A stretch of DNA of 64,000 nt from Rosa chinensis (taxonomy: Eukaryota; Streptophyta; Magnoliopsida; Rosales; Rosaceae): assembly GCF_002994745.2 (NCBI RefSeq), contig NC_037094.1, positions 11,531,001-11,595,000 of the forward strand. Direction: 5' to 3'. Positions 34,589 through 47,198 of this stretch are shown in pieces. Within the stretch, counting starts at the first letter, position 1; the number at the start of each line of letters is the position of its first letter. The position numbers and the translations under genes were made by a program. Below the pieces are notes generated by a model. The model was not told where the DNA came from. It made no database searches and saw only the letters and a list, made by a program, of their open reading frames with translations.

Positions 34589-35420
34589 CTATCAATTACT
34601 GCCAAAATGCATCCCAGATCTATTAACAGCTCCTTCACTCTGTCTTCACCTTCAAAGTTCCATCAAAATCCATTTCAAAAGAAAAACTATAAATACCAAG
34701 TCATTCAGACGTAGAAAAACAAATAGTCGCCTTAGTACTTGCTTATTGCTAGCAGTACCCCCTACTGTAAGTCAAGTAATAACTCGAATTTGTACCGAAA
34801 TCCAAAACCCCTTTAATCGAATTGGCCTGATTTATATAAAGTTCCCGATCTCAAGTTGATGAAAGAGACTCAAAACAGGCAAGCTGCAAAAAATCATTTC
34901 AGTAAACAACTCCAGATTTATATGACAGACCAAACATACTATTTCCTATAGGTACACAAATACTACAACAGGCGAAACAACAAAGTCAACACCGTGTTTG
35001 GTTTCAAATCCCAAATACTAGAAAATCAAATTCCAGAACTAGATTCCTATTCCTATTCCTACATTCTTTTATACCCAACAGGGAACAGACATGCCCAGAT
35101 GCAATGCTTAACCAAGAACCACTATCAGTATATATTACACTTATCAGAACGAATCGACAAAAGGGTAGGGCTTAAAATGGCTATACAGAAGAAATCAACG
35201 TGAATTAAAAGGCATAATCTTTGGAACTGATTCCAACAGATGTAAACCATAGAATGAGAGATACGTGAATGGCGTAAACAAGCTTACCTGATTTTTGTAT
35301 GAAATCAGCTTCCAGATTCGGCCTGAAGTTGGGTCAGCCCACAATTCAGAACATGAATCCAAGGAGAAGAAGCTCACGCCTCAGACTATTTGGAGTTGAA
35401 CGGGTCAAGTTCCACCCGCC
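34589..35420 (-). promoter_or_regulatory. 5' leader and promoter region of the apyrase gene
   Basis: On the minus strand a CAG|GTAAGC donor lies at about 35281-35289, with open sequence upstream, consistent with a non-coding first exon around 35288-35420 and a leader intron ending just before the start codon at 34588. The small open stretches here are not conserved proteins. Confidence 0.4.
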
Positions 35421-35910
35421 CGCTGGATATTTGGCTACTCCTATACGCACTTATTACATGAGCAAGAAGGAAGCAAAATTAAATTAATTTAAGAGCAGAA
35501 TTTTGAAACTTTCATTTCGAGGCCTTTGATTTTGTTGTTGTTTCTTCTTTTAAAAAATTTAATTTTGTAAGGGCATCTAGTTGTTGTTGTAATTTTGTTT
35601 TTTCGGCCGTCGGTCGATCGTTGCTCAATGAAGTGTATGTTTAGTGTTTCCATATCTGATCGATGATACTCTTGTGCTGTTAAGGTTATGATTTTGCTAT
35701 TGTTTGAATCTCACGTTCAAATTAAATTTTTATCGTGTCGTTTGGTTGTATAATGCATTTTTTTTAATAGTAAGGGTAGTTTGGTAATGGACTTTTAATT
35801 ATCGAATCGAGAAGACTAATGGTTTCAAAAATTTCCCATAACAGATTTATAAGAGTAAATAGAATTTGATACTTCTTTCCAAATCTCTATAAAGAACTAA
35901 ATATATCTTA
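35421..35910. other. Intergenic, no gene seen
   Basis: AT-rich spacer between the apyrase promoter region and the copia remnant. Confidence 0.4.
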
Positions 35911-38690
35911 TTATAAAAGTAAAATGAGAATTGGAATTTGTCTACTCATTTCATTTCATAGCCCCTTTATATAGGGATGACATTACAATGGAAACATCGA
36001 TTAACATCAATTACAATAATAATAGTAAATGCTAATTGTGATGTGATTGCAAATCTTTGATTCCCTCTTCGTCTGTTTTTTTTACGAAGGTACATAATGT
36101 GTTTTTTCTTTAACACTCCCCCTTGTGCCAAGTTAAAGACGAAATAGTGCATGAGTTGTTGCTTCACTAAAAACCTTGCCAAGTAACAATAAAAATCATG
36201 TGGGACAAAAAATACACTTTGGTCGAAGGAAAAGAGCATAACGCACCTTTCACATTTGAGGATGACATGTGTGTATTAGACTCCCCCTGACGTCTACATC
36301 TCTCCCTGATACTTACATTAATCAAGCGAGCTTGGAAAGTCTTCGCATTCCTATGTTTTTCACATGTTTCTCAAATGTGGCCTTAGGCAATGATTTGGTG
36401 AACAAATCTGCCACATTCTCCTCAGATCTTACTTAATTTACTTGAATCTTGAGAATAGCCTGTTGTTGCTGATTATAGAAAAACTTTGGCGATATGTGTT
36501 TTGTATTATCACCCTTGATATATCTTATCTTCATCTGTTCGATGCAAGCTGCATTATCTTCATAAATGCAAGTAGGCTCTTCAGTGGTAGAACTCAAACA
36601 ACTAGTCTCTCGAATATGTCTAATGATAGCTCTTAACCATATACACTCACGAACCACCTCATGTAGAGCAATGATCTCTGAGTGGTTCAAGGAGGTAGCC
36701 ACAAGTGTTTACTTGGTTGATCTCCAAGATATCGTCGTGTTCCCAATGGTAAATACATAACCAGTTTGGGAACGACCTTCATGTGGGTTAGAGAGGTACC
36801 CAGAATCAGCAAAACCAACCAAAACGTCATTTGGCATTTCGATGTAGTGAGTTGCACTTTCGCCATCAACATTTCCTTTAGGCATTGCAGTTCCATCTGC
36901 GGTCCCTCTTGTCTCTCTATAGGGAAAGAACAGCCCCAAATCAATGGTTTCTTTTAGGTATCAAATAATGTTTTTGATACCATTTCAGTGACGCTACGTT
37001 TGCGCTGAGCTAAATCTAGCTAACAAGTTCACTGAGAATGCAATGTCTGGTCGAGTACATTGGGCTAAGTACAAAAATGTGTCTATTACACTTAGATAGG
37101 GAATTTCAGCTCCCAACACCTCTTCATCATCTTCCTTTGGACAAAATGGATCTTTCTTTGCATCCAACATTCGACCGATCATGGGACTAGTAGCATGATG
37201 CGCTTTGTCCATGTTAAATTGTCTGAGCATCTTTTGGACATACGCATACTGGTGGATTAGTATTCCACAAACTCGGTGTTCTAGGCCTAGACAGAATCGA
37301 GTTTTCTCAAGATACTTCATCTCAAATTCGGATTTCAAGTAGCTCGCAGTTTCTCTTATTTCATCAAGAGTTCCTATTATGTTCATATCATCGACATATA
37401 CTGTTACAATTGCAAATCCGGAACTTGTTTTCTTTATGAATACGCAGGAGTATAATTCATCGTTCTTATATCCCTTCCCAATCAAGTAGTCACTTAGACG
37501 GGTATACCACATCCGCCCGAATTGTTTCAATCTGTAAAGTGAGCGTTTCAACCTAATTGCAAACGCACTCCGTGGTTTAGAGTCACTTGACTTGGGTAAT
37601 GTAAGGCCATCAGGCATTTTCATAATTATTTTGAATCAAGATCCCCATAGAGATATGCAGTAACCACATCCATGAGCTGCATTTCCAGTTCTTCGGAAAC
37701 TACTAAGCTAACTAAGTAGCGGAACGTTATAACGTCCATTACCGGAGAGTATGTCTCCTCGTAGTCAATTCTTGGGCGTTGTGAGAAACCTTGCACCACA
37801 AGGCGAACCTTGTACCTCAGGACTTTTTTCTTCTCATTACGTTTTCCGACAAAGCACATTTATGTCCTACAGGCTTTACACTTGGTAGGGTTAGCACAAC
37901 CGGACCAAATACCTGTCTCTTTGCCAGAGAATCTAGTTCTGCTTGGATTGCTTCTTTCCATTTAGGCCAATCTGCTCTTTGTTGACATTCTGCAACAGAG
38001 CGTAGTTCGATATCATCGTGCTCTATGATTTCTTGAGCAAAAGTGTATGCAAATACATCATCAATGTGTACTGAAAATCTTTCTATCAACTCATACGAAC
38101 TCTCATAATCCATTGAGATTTCTTTGTTCTCTTGAATCATTTCAAACATCAGAGCATCCTCCAGTATTGATTCATGACCATAACTATAATCAGAGACAAT
38201 CTCATGAGAGGAATTCTCTACATTGGTGATTAATGGATCGGTTTGTGCCTTAATCCCCCTCTCATTCCTTGGGTGAGTGTCAATCGAACCAAGTGGCCTC
38301 CCACTCTTCCTTTGGGGAGCCACGGCCTCAACCACACCTCCACTAAGTGTGGTTGCAGTGCCTCTATATGCGACACCGTGCCCTTTGTTGGGGACTTCTA
38401 ACCTTGCAGACACATTTGCAGCTGGTATATGTGATCTCGTCACTTTTGCGATATCAGTAAACGCATCAGGCATCGAATCTGCCACGTTCTGATAATGTAT
38501 AAAAGTAAAATGAGAATTGAAATTGGTCTACTCATTTCATTTCATAGCCCCTTTATATAGGGATGAAATTACAATGGAAACATCGATTAACATCAATTAC
38601 AATAATAATAGTAAATGTTGATTGTGATGTGATTGCAAATCCTTGATTCCCTCTTCGTATGTTTCTTTGACGAATGCACATAATGTGATG
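35911..38690 (-). mobile_element. Decayed, internally deleted Ty1/copia retrotransposon
   Basis: Direct repeats of about 200 bp at 35911-36115 and 38496-38690 (both with TTCATAGCCCCTTTATATAG) are the two LTRs of a minus-strand element. Just inside the upper LTR, TTATCAGAACG (minus strand, 38485-38495) looks like a decayed tRNA-Met primer site. The coding remnants are, in order: the integrase-RT spacer and start of reverse transcriptase (38485-37817; WPKWKEAIQAELDSLAKRQV), more RT (37859-37626; VQGFSQRPRIDYEETYSPVM), the RT core (37623-36994; YVDDMNIIG) and RNase H (about 36944-36433; CIYEDNAACI). Gag, protease and integrase are gone and frameshifts separate the blocks, so it is dead. Confidence 0.85.
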
Positions 38691-38699
38691 ATGATGAAT

Positions 38700-39140
38700 A
38701 TGGTGGTAAACAAGTTATCCATAACAATTAAAGGTAAGAAATATATCTCCAATCTATTATGCGTGCCCCAACAATCAATATTATCAAAAGCAAGCTACCT
38801 TGTTGTACAATCATCACTGGTAATAGATTTTTTTTTTTTTCAATAAAAGAAAGTAAGAAAATATTGAGATTCTTTAATTTGTGAAATAACATGTTATACG
38901 TGTCATTACACAAAACAAACAATCATGGGATGAAACTTCTTGACCTCAATACATTGTCACCAAGTGTGATCCTACATTCCTACCCTTCATGGCTTCATCG
39001 AGTACCATACAAAGTAATAGTGCCATACAAAGTAATAGTAGTTACCTTTTTGGTATGAGGATAAGGACATTACACCCTAGTCCCCACAAACAATGACCCT
39101 CTAGCCCATCCCACAAATCAACGAGGATTCACAGCCCATT
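38700..39140. other. Intergenic, no gene seen
   Basis: Spacer upstream of the MOS1 leader. A short repeated phrase ACAAAGTAATAG occurs twice near 39010-39030. Confidence 0.35.
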
Positions 39141-39259
39141 TTGGATTTGGATTTATTGTTCAAAATTTCAACCGAACCCATAAATTCTTTTAGAAAAAAG
39201 AAGAAGAAAAAAATAAAAAATTTCAAAATTGCTGTATTAATTTATCGAAGGCTGCAACT

Positions 39260-40511
39260 CGTAAATCCTCGAACTCATTGGAGCTCTCTCTCTCTCTCTC
39301 TCTCTTATTTCTCTCTGCCTCCCACGAGATCCGAAACCCATCACACTCGAAATCCATCGATTTCAACTCGCAGAGATCTCTCTCTCTACCTCAACCTCCT
39401 TCGCGAGATCTTCTCAGCCCCCAAAACGCTGCGTTTCGATCGGGTTTTCTTCTTCCTCTCTCCGCCTTCGAAAACCTAAATCAAAACTACTCCCCCCTCT
39501 AGGGTTTCCACGGGCCCATTGAAACTTAATCTTCCTCCCCAGGCAAGTATATAGTCTCTTCTGATTTTCGCCGAAAGATTTTTGTTCTTTGATTTGTTAT
39601 GGTTATATTGGAAGATAAGGATTTGCTACTGTCATTTCTGGCTGAATCGATTCTGAGATGTTCTTGTTCATGTAACGCTTTGGTAGAATTTGTGCTGTAG
39701 GATGTCTAGCTCTGGTGTTATATGCATATTAGGTTTATGGTTAGAATGGGTTTTTGTTTTTTGTTATTAATGTGTGGATAGTTAATATATTGGGCTTTCG
39801 AAAGAGCAGCACAAGAATGCGTAGCTTTTCAGAAACAAGGGTTCTTCCTTTTGTTTCCGAAAACAGGTCTTTCCATTTAATAGTTTAGCTTTTTTAGAAT
39901 TCGGAACTGGCTTATGTTTAGTGACTGTAGGTTAGCAATCAATGCTGTAAAAGATGATCAGAATGAAGAAACTCTGAGTTAGTGTTTATATATGACATTA
40001 AAAGAATAAAGGCGTGCGTACTGTATATTGCCCTTTTCCCTGCACTGCTGGAAATAAGATAAGAAAGTTAAGAGGGCGAGGAAAGAGAGTATCACGAGGC
40101 CACCTTAGTTTGTGATCCGGGCCTGATCATGCCTCGGGAGAGTTTGGTTGAATGAGGGTGAAGTTGGCAAATAGGGAAGTCTTGCGTATGGTGCCGACCT
40201 ATAAATTCAATGGAAAAAGGTTTAGGAGATAATTTTCTGTTGGCTATGCTTACGTTATAAGCAGCTAAGAGCATGGATCAAGTTCGGATGATAAGTGCAT
40301 GAACCTGAAGCAGCTAATAACATTTTGGTTTGTTGTTGTTTCTATTGTGCTGCACTTAAGATTTTAGTACAAGGTGGAACATGGATTTTTGAACATTGCT
40401 TGTGTTCTTTGTTGCGATAACCTTTCTCGTTTTATGCTTCATCTGATACCTACTATATTGATTGCAATAAGTTAGGCTCATGACGATTTATGTTTTTACT
40501 TGTATTTTCAG
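39260..40511 (+). promoter_or_regulatory. 5' leader of MOS1 with probable GC-AG leader intron
   Basis: A CT-rich leader (about 39284-39304) is followed by CCCAG|GCAAGT at 39543, a textbook GC-AG type donor, and an acceptor TTTTCAG ending at 40511. This implies a 969-bp leader intron 45 bp before the start codon. Many plant genes have such leader introns that raise expression. Confidence 0.5.
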
Positions 40512-40556
40512 TTTTTATCAAAATTGTTTGAATGACCTTGCGGCAACAATTGAAAC

Positions 40557-43500
40557 ATGACGTCGAGTATGTTGTCTGGGGATCGGAGGTATGTTTTCAA
40601 TTGCGATTCCTTATCTTAATCTGGCAGCATTTGCTGTATTTCACTAGAAATTGCAGAATTGCTGGTTTAACTAGACTGAATAGTTTGAAAGTCATTGGGA
40701 AAAATTCTTATGTAAGGAATTAATTACCTGTACCTGTGTTAGTTGGAGAGTTATTATGTAAGGAAAAATTCTTTTAGTTCACAGGATGTTCCAAAACCAC
40801 GTAACCACATACATGTCCCCATCTTTAGGTGGTAATCTATTGCCCTCAATACTGTTTCAGGTGGGCTTCTGCCAGAAGAGGTGCAATGACTGTTTTAGGG
40901 AAAGTCCCGAAGCCTATAAATTTACCCAGTCAGAGGTATTTGTTTCATGCTAAATTATCCTTACTTTCTGTACTGTGGTCCCTTTTTTGTTCCCTAAAAT
41001 TCATAATTATTTTCTTTTGGTTATTTAAGGTTAGAAAATCATGGTATGGATCCATCTGTGGAAATTGTTCCCAAGTGAGTTATTTCTCTCTCGCTTTGTC
41101 AGCATATAAAATTTCAATGCCACTAGTTGATTACTGGAAAATGATCTCTCTTGTCTATTTTGAATTGTATACTTGTAGGGGCACTCTCAGTTGGGGCAGT
41201 AGATCATCATCTGCATCAAATGCATGGGGTACCTCATCACTTTCTCCAAATACTGATGGTGGCACCACTTCACCAAGTTATCTCAGTGGCCACATTTCTT
41301 CAGGAAGTGGCACTCGACCGTCAACTGCTGGTAGTGAAAAATCTCATGAACCTGCTGCTAGCGCGTGGGGTCCAAACTCTAGGCCATCATCGGCCTCTGG
41401 GGTATTGACATCAAATCAGACGTCACTGGCATCATTGCGCCCTCGCAGTGCAGAACCAAGGCCTGGTAGTTCACAGTTGTCAAGATTTGCTGAACACTCT
41501 GAACATCCAGTGGCATGGAATGCTCCTGGGACTGCAGAAAAATTGGTATCTCCTTCCATAATATTTCAAAGTACCAATTTTATTCAATTGATCTTCTATC
41601 TGTATTATGAAAAATCTGTATGAACACAGTATGCGGCATTTTACGTGGCACTTTTTTTTGTTACAAAGTTTATGTGGCACTTTGTCTAGAACATTATGTG
41701 GCATGTCCTTGTTTCTTTCTTCTCAAACAAAAAAGAAAGAAGAGGGAAAATAAAACGGTTACATTAAATATATATTCTTGCAAAATTCGTTGATGTTACA
41801 CCTAGCTTAAATCATAGGCAGTTAGGGACTATATAGGTGGGTTCTAGATATATAATTGCGTAGTTGGTGTTAAGTGCAGCTTTAAGAGGAGGAAGTTTAT
41901 ATTGTTAGGGAGTTGAACTGAGGTGGCATATAGAAAATGGTTGGGATTGAGGTTTATCCCTGTATGCTGATCTGATCCCAGCAAAAAACATTTGTAGTTG
42001 AATGCCGAATCTGCCGTGTTTACTCTCTTGCTGCTGTGCAGTACATATATGAGTGGTCTGATATTGTTAACCCGCTGTTACGTGCAGGGAGTGACGTCAT
42101 CAAAGAATGAAGGGTTTTCTCTCACTTCTGGTGACTTTCCGACTCTTGGTTCAGAAAAGGATAATTCTGGAAAGAATGCTGAGTCTCAAGGTATTATGCT
42201 TATATCTATTAACTTTACAATTTGATCTTGGAAGACACTATTACTACTACAAAAGCTGTTTAGAAACTCACGTGGTGGTTGAGATGGCATGCCACACATA
42301 TTACACTATCTCTACGACCATGTTTTTGGCAGTCAGTAGGTTCTCATCAATTGATGTGGTACCGCCGTGTCATTTTTGTAAGAAACAGTTCTTGAGATTT
42401 TTACCCCTAGCCACTCTTTGAAATCAGTACGCTTCTGTTTTCTTATCTTTTTTTCCAAATGTGGTGTAGCACGTGTAATGGCTGCTATTGTTTGTTGTTT
42501 CAACTGCTATGCATTGCCTGGTACTCCTGTACCTTGCATTTATGGCTTAATTGTGTTGGGAGCAAAATGTTAGTTGCGATAATCCTTGATGTTATGCTGC
42601 ATTATTAACTGAGAGGTTTGAGTTGTTAGGGGTAGGGAAGAAAGCCAAGGTGTTTTTAATTGGAGGAAAGCCGTGGTCTAGCTTTCTGCTACAGTTAATT
42701 ATGTATTTTCCTTTCTATGATTTTTCATTCTTTGTCTATGCTGTTTAGGCTTGTGCATTTTGGTTGTTTAGACAGTTTAGTATTTTTTTTTACTGATTGC
42801 TTGATTAATCATTTATGATAGATCACAGTGCTTACTCTCGCCCTGGCTCATCTTCTGGTGGTGGAGTGGCAAAAGAGACAACTGGGACTTCTGTAGTTGG
42901 TTTGTGTGCATGTTCTTGATTCCTGTGTGATTAAATGTCAATAGTTTTTCGGAATCTTTGGCATATCATTTGTGCTTGTTTTTCTTATTCAGGTGATATC
43001 TCTGTAAATGCAAGTGTGAAGAGTGGAACTGGTAATTCATGGAAAAGAGAGAATCCCTCATACAATGAAGATGGAGGTAGACCTGGTATGGAGAAGTGGC
43101 AGGGAAATCCCCAGCCTTACCCTGGTGCTAGTGTCCCGCCCCAACATTATGATGCATGGCATGGTGGTCCTGTTCACCCGCAAGGTGGTCCAGTACCTCA
43201 CCCCCAAGGTGGGGTTTGGTTTAGAGGTCCTCCAGGGGGTCCTCCTTTTGGAGCCCAGGTCCCTCCTGGTGGCTTCCCAATGGAACCATTTCCATATTAT
43301 CCTCCACAAATTCCAGCTGCTGCTCTTGCGAACCCACAGCCTGTTCCTCCAACTGGAGCAGGACCAAGGGGACACCATCCTAAAAATGGAGAGATGTACA
43401 GACCTCATATGCCAGAGGCATATATCCGCCCCGGTATGCCAATTAGACCTGGATTTTACCCTGGTCCTGTGGCCTTTGAGGGATATTATGGTTCACCAAT

Positions 43501-46500
43501 GGGATATTGCAATTCAAATGAACGAGATGTCCCATTTGTGGGAATGCCAGCTGGTCCTCCCGTCTATAACAGGTACCCTAGCCAAAGTGCTCCTGAGCCT
43601 GGCAGACCTAGTGGATATGGTCCCACCAGCCAAACAGGGTTACCGGAGAAAATAGCATCTGGTCATCCACATGATACACGTGGACCATACAAAGTTCTTC
43701 TGAAGCAGCATGATGGTTGGGATAGAAGAAATGAAGAACAGAGAAGTGAGGTTGCTGTAACAACCAATGCGTCATGTCTTGAGAGTGAGGACCAACCAAG
43801 AGCATTGTCATTGGAGAATGATTGGAGATCAGATCGCAGAAAGGAGGGAGAGAGGGATCGAAGGAGTGAAAGACCTGCTTCGCAGAATTCTGACCGAGGA
43901 GCTTCTTCTGCTCGTGTCAAAGTCAAATCCCCTGAAAGTTTGGGTAATATGAGGGCAGCTGATGCCATTCCAGTGAAGAAATTGGAAACTGAAGCCTGTG
44001 GCACACAAGATATTGCACAAACACTCTCTGCAAAAGACCCCAGTCTGATTCAGAAAATAGAGGGATTAAATGCCAAAGCACGAGTTTCTGATGGACGAGG
44101 TGATACTGCATCTGTTTCCATTAGGGAGGAGCAAAGGAAGACATTCCAAGTCAACCCTAAATCTAACAGTTCAGTAAATGAAACAGGTAGTGGCTCGGCC
44201 ACTGAAATCATAAATTCCTCTCATGAAGTCAGCAGTGGAATTTCTGTCTCCAGGTTGGTTGGTAACTTGTAGGTTTTAACAATGTATCTGGTATATCAAA
44301 TGATGGAATATATTGATTTACTGATCTACAGGGGACCTGCTCATGGCATGCATGGTAAATCAGATAATCGTGGTAGAGGAAGGTTTAATAACCAAGAAGG
44401 CGACGGCTGGGGGAAGAAATCCTTGGTCTCTGAACCAACATCTGTGGTGTCAACTGCAAATTCAAAAGTTCCTTCTAATGTTCATGTGCATGACCACCTT
44501 GCGTCCATGGAAGCTACTGAAAAGTCTGGATCTTATCCACAAGGCAGACGTGAAGACGACTCATTGACACCAATGTTTGATCCAAATGATTCTGAGGCAC
44601 AGGTAATATACACATGGTTTCTATGGTTGCTTGTAATGCATCAGAAGCTTGAGACTTACATTTATTTCCCCGCCTTATCAGCGTGCTAAGATGAAGGAGC
44701 TAGCCAAGCAACGTACCAAACAGCTTCAGGAGGAAGAGGAGGAGCGGACAAGAAGGCAGATGGCGAAGGCTCGAGCAAAATTAGAAGAGTTGAACAGACG
44801 TACTCAAGTGGTGGACGGTTCAAATCAAAAGTTTGAAAATTCCTCCAGTGGTGATGTCCAGAGTAAACAAGAAGAATCTCAAACTTCTGGTGAACCATTA
44901 GTGGCCGGTAGGAAATATGATCCACAAGTCCCAGCTTTCGGTTCTAACCTCAATGCTGTTGAACAGATTAAAGAGTGCATCAGTGTTGAAGTTGCAGAAT
45001 CAACTGTTCCATCAATTGAGCTACCTTCGGAGAGGCCAAAGAGTGCCTACAAGGAGGAGCCCATTTTCATGCATGATCAACCTGTGCCTTTGCAGCAGCA
45101 GGTTACTATTGCTAATACTGCTCATCACAACACTGCTTCCCAGGCTCATGATAACAGTATCTCAAGGCAGAAGCAGGCACCTAAACAAAAGCAGAACACT
45201 CGGTTGGAAAAGAAGTCTATTGGGAAGAATACTTCCACTAGTATGACTGACACACCAAATAGCCAGACAGATACAGTGGTTAATGTGTCCTCATCTGGTG
45301 GAGTTGGAGCTACTTCAACCGCATTGAGTACTGAGTCAAGCCTGACTGCAAATTCTGGTGGAGTTGGAGCTACTTCAACCGCATTGAGTACTGAGTCAAG
45401 CCTGACTGCAAATTCTAGTGCTATACTTGAGTCATCTTCTCATCCAAGAAAGAAAAATAACAGAAGTGGCAAGAACAAGCAGAGAGCAGAGAATTCATCA
45501 TCTGTGGCTGCTATATCATCATCTATATCAAATGATACAAATCATGCAAACACCACTATAGAAACTGGAAAACCAAATGTACCTAATGTGGATTTAGATC
45601 CTAGCTCAGTTCAGTCACAGACCTTTTCTAGGGATGCATATCAGTCGATGGAGCAGCACTTGTCTCTACCAAACGAAGAATCTCAAGGTAGATTAAGTGG
45701 CCAGTGGAAACCTCAGCATTCTCGCCGGATGCCTAGGAATTCACAAGCAATCAGGCACTCGGAAAAATTTCAAAGCAGCGATGCTGTTATGTGGGCACCA
45801 GTGCGGTCACAGAACAAAACTGATGTAACTGATGATGCCACCCCCAAAACCGAAGCTGAGGCTGTCAGTGCTGTAAAGAGCGACCATCAAGTGCAAAATA
45901 ATTCAAGAAATAAGAGGGCGGAAATGGAGAGATATGTTCCAAAGCCTGTAGCTAAAGAAATGGCACATCAAGGAAGCACTCAACAAGCAATGGTTTCTGT
46001 AGTGCATCAGACTGCAATAAATGAGAACATCAGGGGAGCAGATTCTGGTCCTCCTCAAGGTGTCGAAAATTCTCAACCTAGTGCTGCAGTGGGAAAAGCA
46101 GGTTTTGCCATAGAATCCAGGAATGGGAGTAGCAGGCAAAATAAGCAGGTAAAAGCACATGGGTCGTGGCGACAACGGGGATCAACAGAACCAACCAACA
46201 CGCAAGGTTTCCATGAGGAACCATCATATACTTCAAATGTTGGTCAGAGTGATATTGTCTCAGTGACAGAGCAACCAAAGAATTCTGATGATTGGAATGA
46301 TGGATGGAACATGCCGGATGAACCCAACACTGTTGTACCAGTCTCTGCATCTATTGCTGTAAAAGAACAGGGAATACCCGGAAGACGAAAGCAGCATCCA
46401 TTTAAGGGACAAAAAACTGTGGCAAATAATCATGATCATGAGCAAAAGAAAAACTATAGGGGGGATGCTGACAGAATCTACACCAAATCTTCAGCCTCTG

Positions 46501-47198
46501 AAATGAGTCAAACAGAGTTACCTTCTGCTTCTAAAGAGAATCAAGCTGTTGGGGAACGTGCAATTCCTCATTGGCAGCCCAAATCTCAGGCATTTGCAGC
46601 CAATAATCATCGAGGAAACAGGGCTACTGGTCCCCAAGGTGCAGAGCCACTCTCACCAACAACTGACAAAGATACCACTGAACATCTGGCTCAGCATCGA
46701 CATGATCAATACAAGTCTGAAAGAAACAATGCAGGGGAAGGACAGAACAGGAGGGAGAGGAAAACAACACACAAGGGACGTCCCGGCTCCCCAAGTCATG
46801 GTCCTGTCAGCCCAGTCGAACTGGCTCCTCCTAGTATGGATGCTAGACAAGAGCATCAGTTTCAAACGGGGTTTCGAAGGAATGGAAACCAAAACAACCG
46901 TTTCAGCAGAGGGCAAGAGTCTCGTGGGGATTGGAATTACTCGGGGCATGATGGTAGGCAGCAAAACCCCCCTGCAAATCGGGACAGGCAGAGGCACAGT
47001 TCCCATTTGGAGTACCAGCCAGTTGGGCCATACAACAGCAGTGACAAATTTAACAATTCCGAGGGACCTAGAGAAGGTGCTCAGAATTCAGGTGGTGGAA
47101 GGGTCAAGGAAAGAGTCCAGGGTCATTCGAAACGTAGTGGAGGGAATTTCCATGGGCGGCAAAGTGGCACTATTCGAGTAGTGCCGGATATGGAGTAG
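40557..47198 (+). CDS. MOS1: MODIFIER OF SNC1 1 (MOS1) homologue, BAT2-like N-terminal domain protein
   Basis: Nine coding exons: 40557-40588, 40861-40935, 41030-41074, 41179-41545, 42088-42190, 42822-42899, 42993-44253, 44332-44602 and 44682-47198. They total 1,582 aa. The phases join cleanly. The N-terminus (MTSSMLSGDRRWAS..., TVLGKVPKPINLPSQR, VEIVPKGTLSWGSRSS, FSLTSGDFPTLGSEKD) is the conserved BAT2/MOS1 domain. A Pro/Gly/Tyr-rich segment (exon 7) and a long hydrophilic, Gln/Ser/Asn-rich disordered tail follow, with a coiled-coil-like block RAKMKELAKQRTKQLQEEEE at the start of exon 9. In Arabidopsis MOS1 is a nuclear regulator of the immune receptor gene SNC1 and of flowering and cell-cycle genes. 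A perfect in-frame duplication occurs in exon 9 (see findings). Confidence 0.92.
45301..45420 (+). repeat. In-frame 60-bp tandem duplication in MOS1
   Basis: 45301-45360 and 45361-45420 are identical except for one base (GGTG against AGTG at the end). They encode 20 residues twice, GVGATSTALSTESSLTANSG-like, in the disordered tail. Confidence 0.97.

Noticed and set aside
42935..43655. Alternative frames inside MOS1 exon 7
   Set aside because: Shadow frames; the MOS1 frame matches the family and joins flanking exons in phase.
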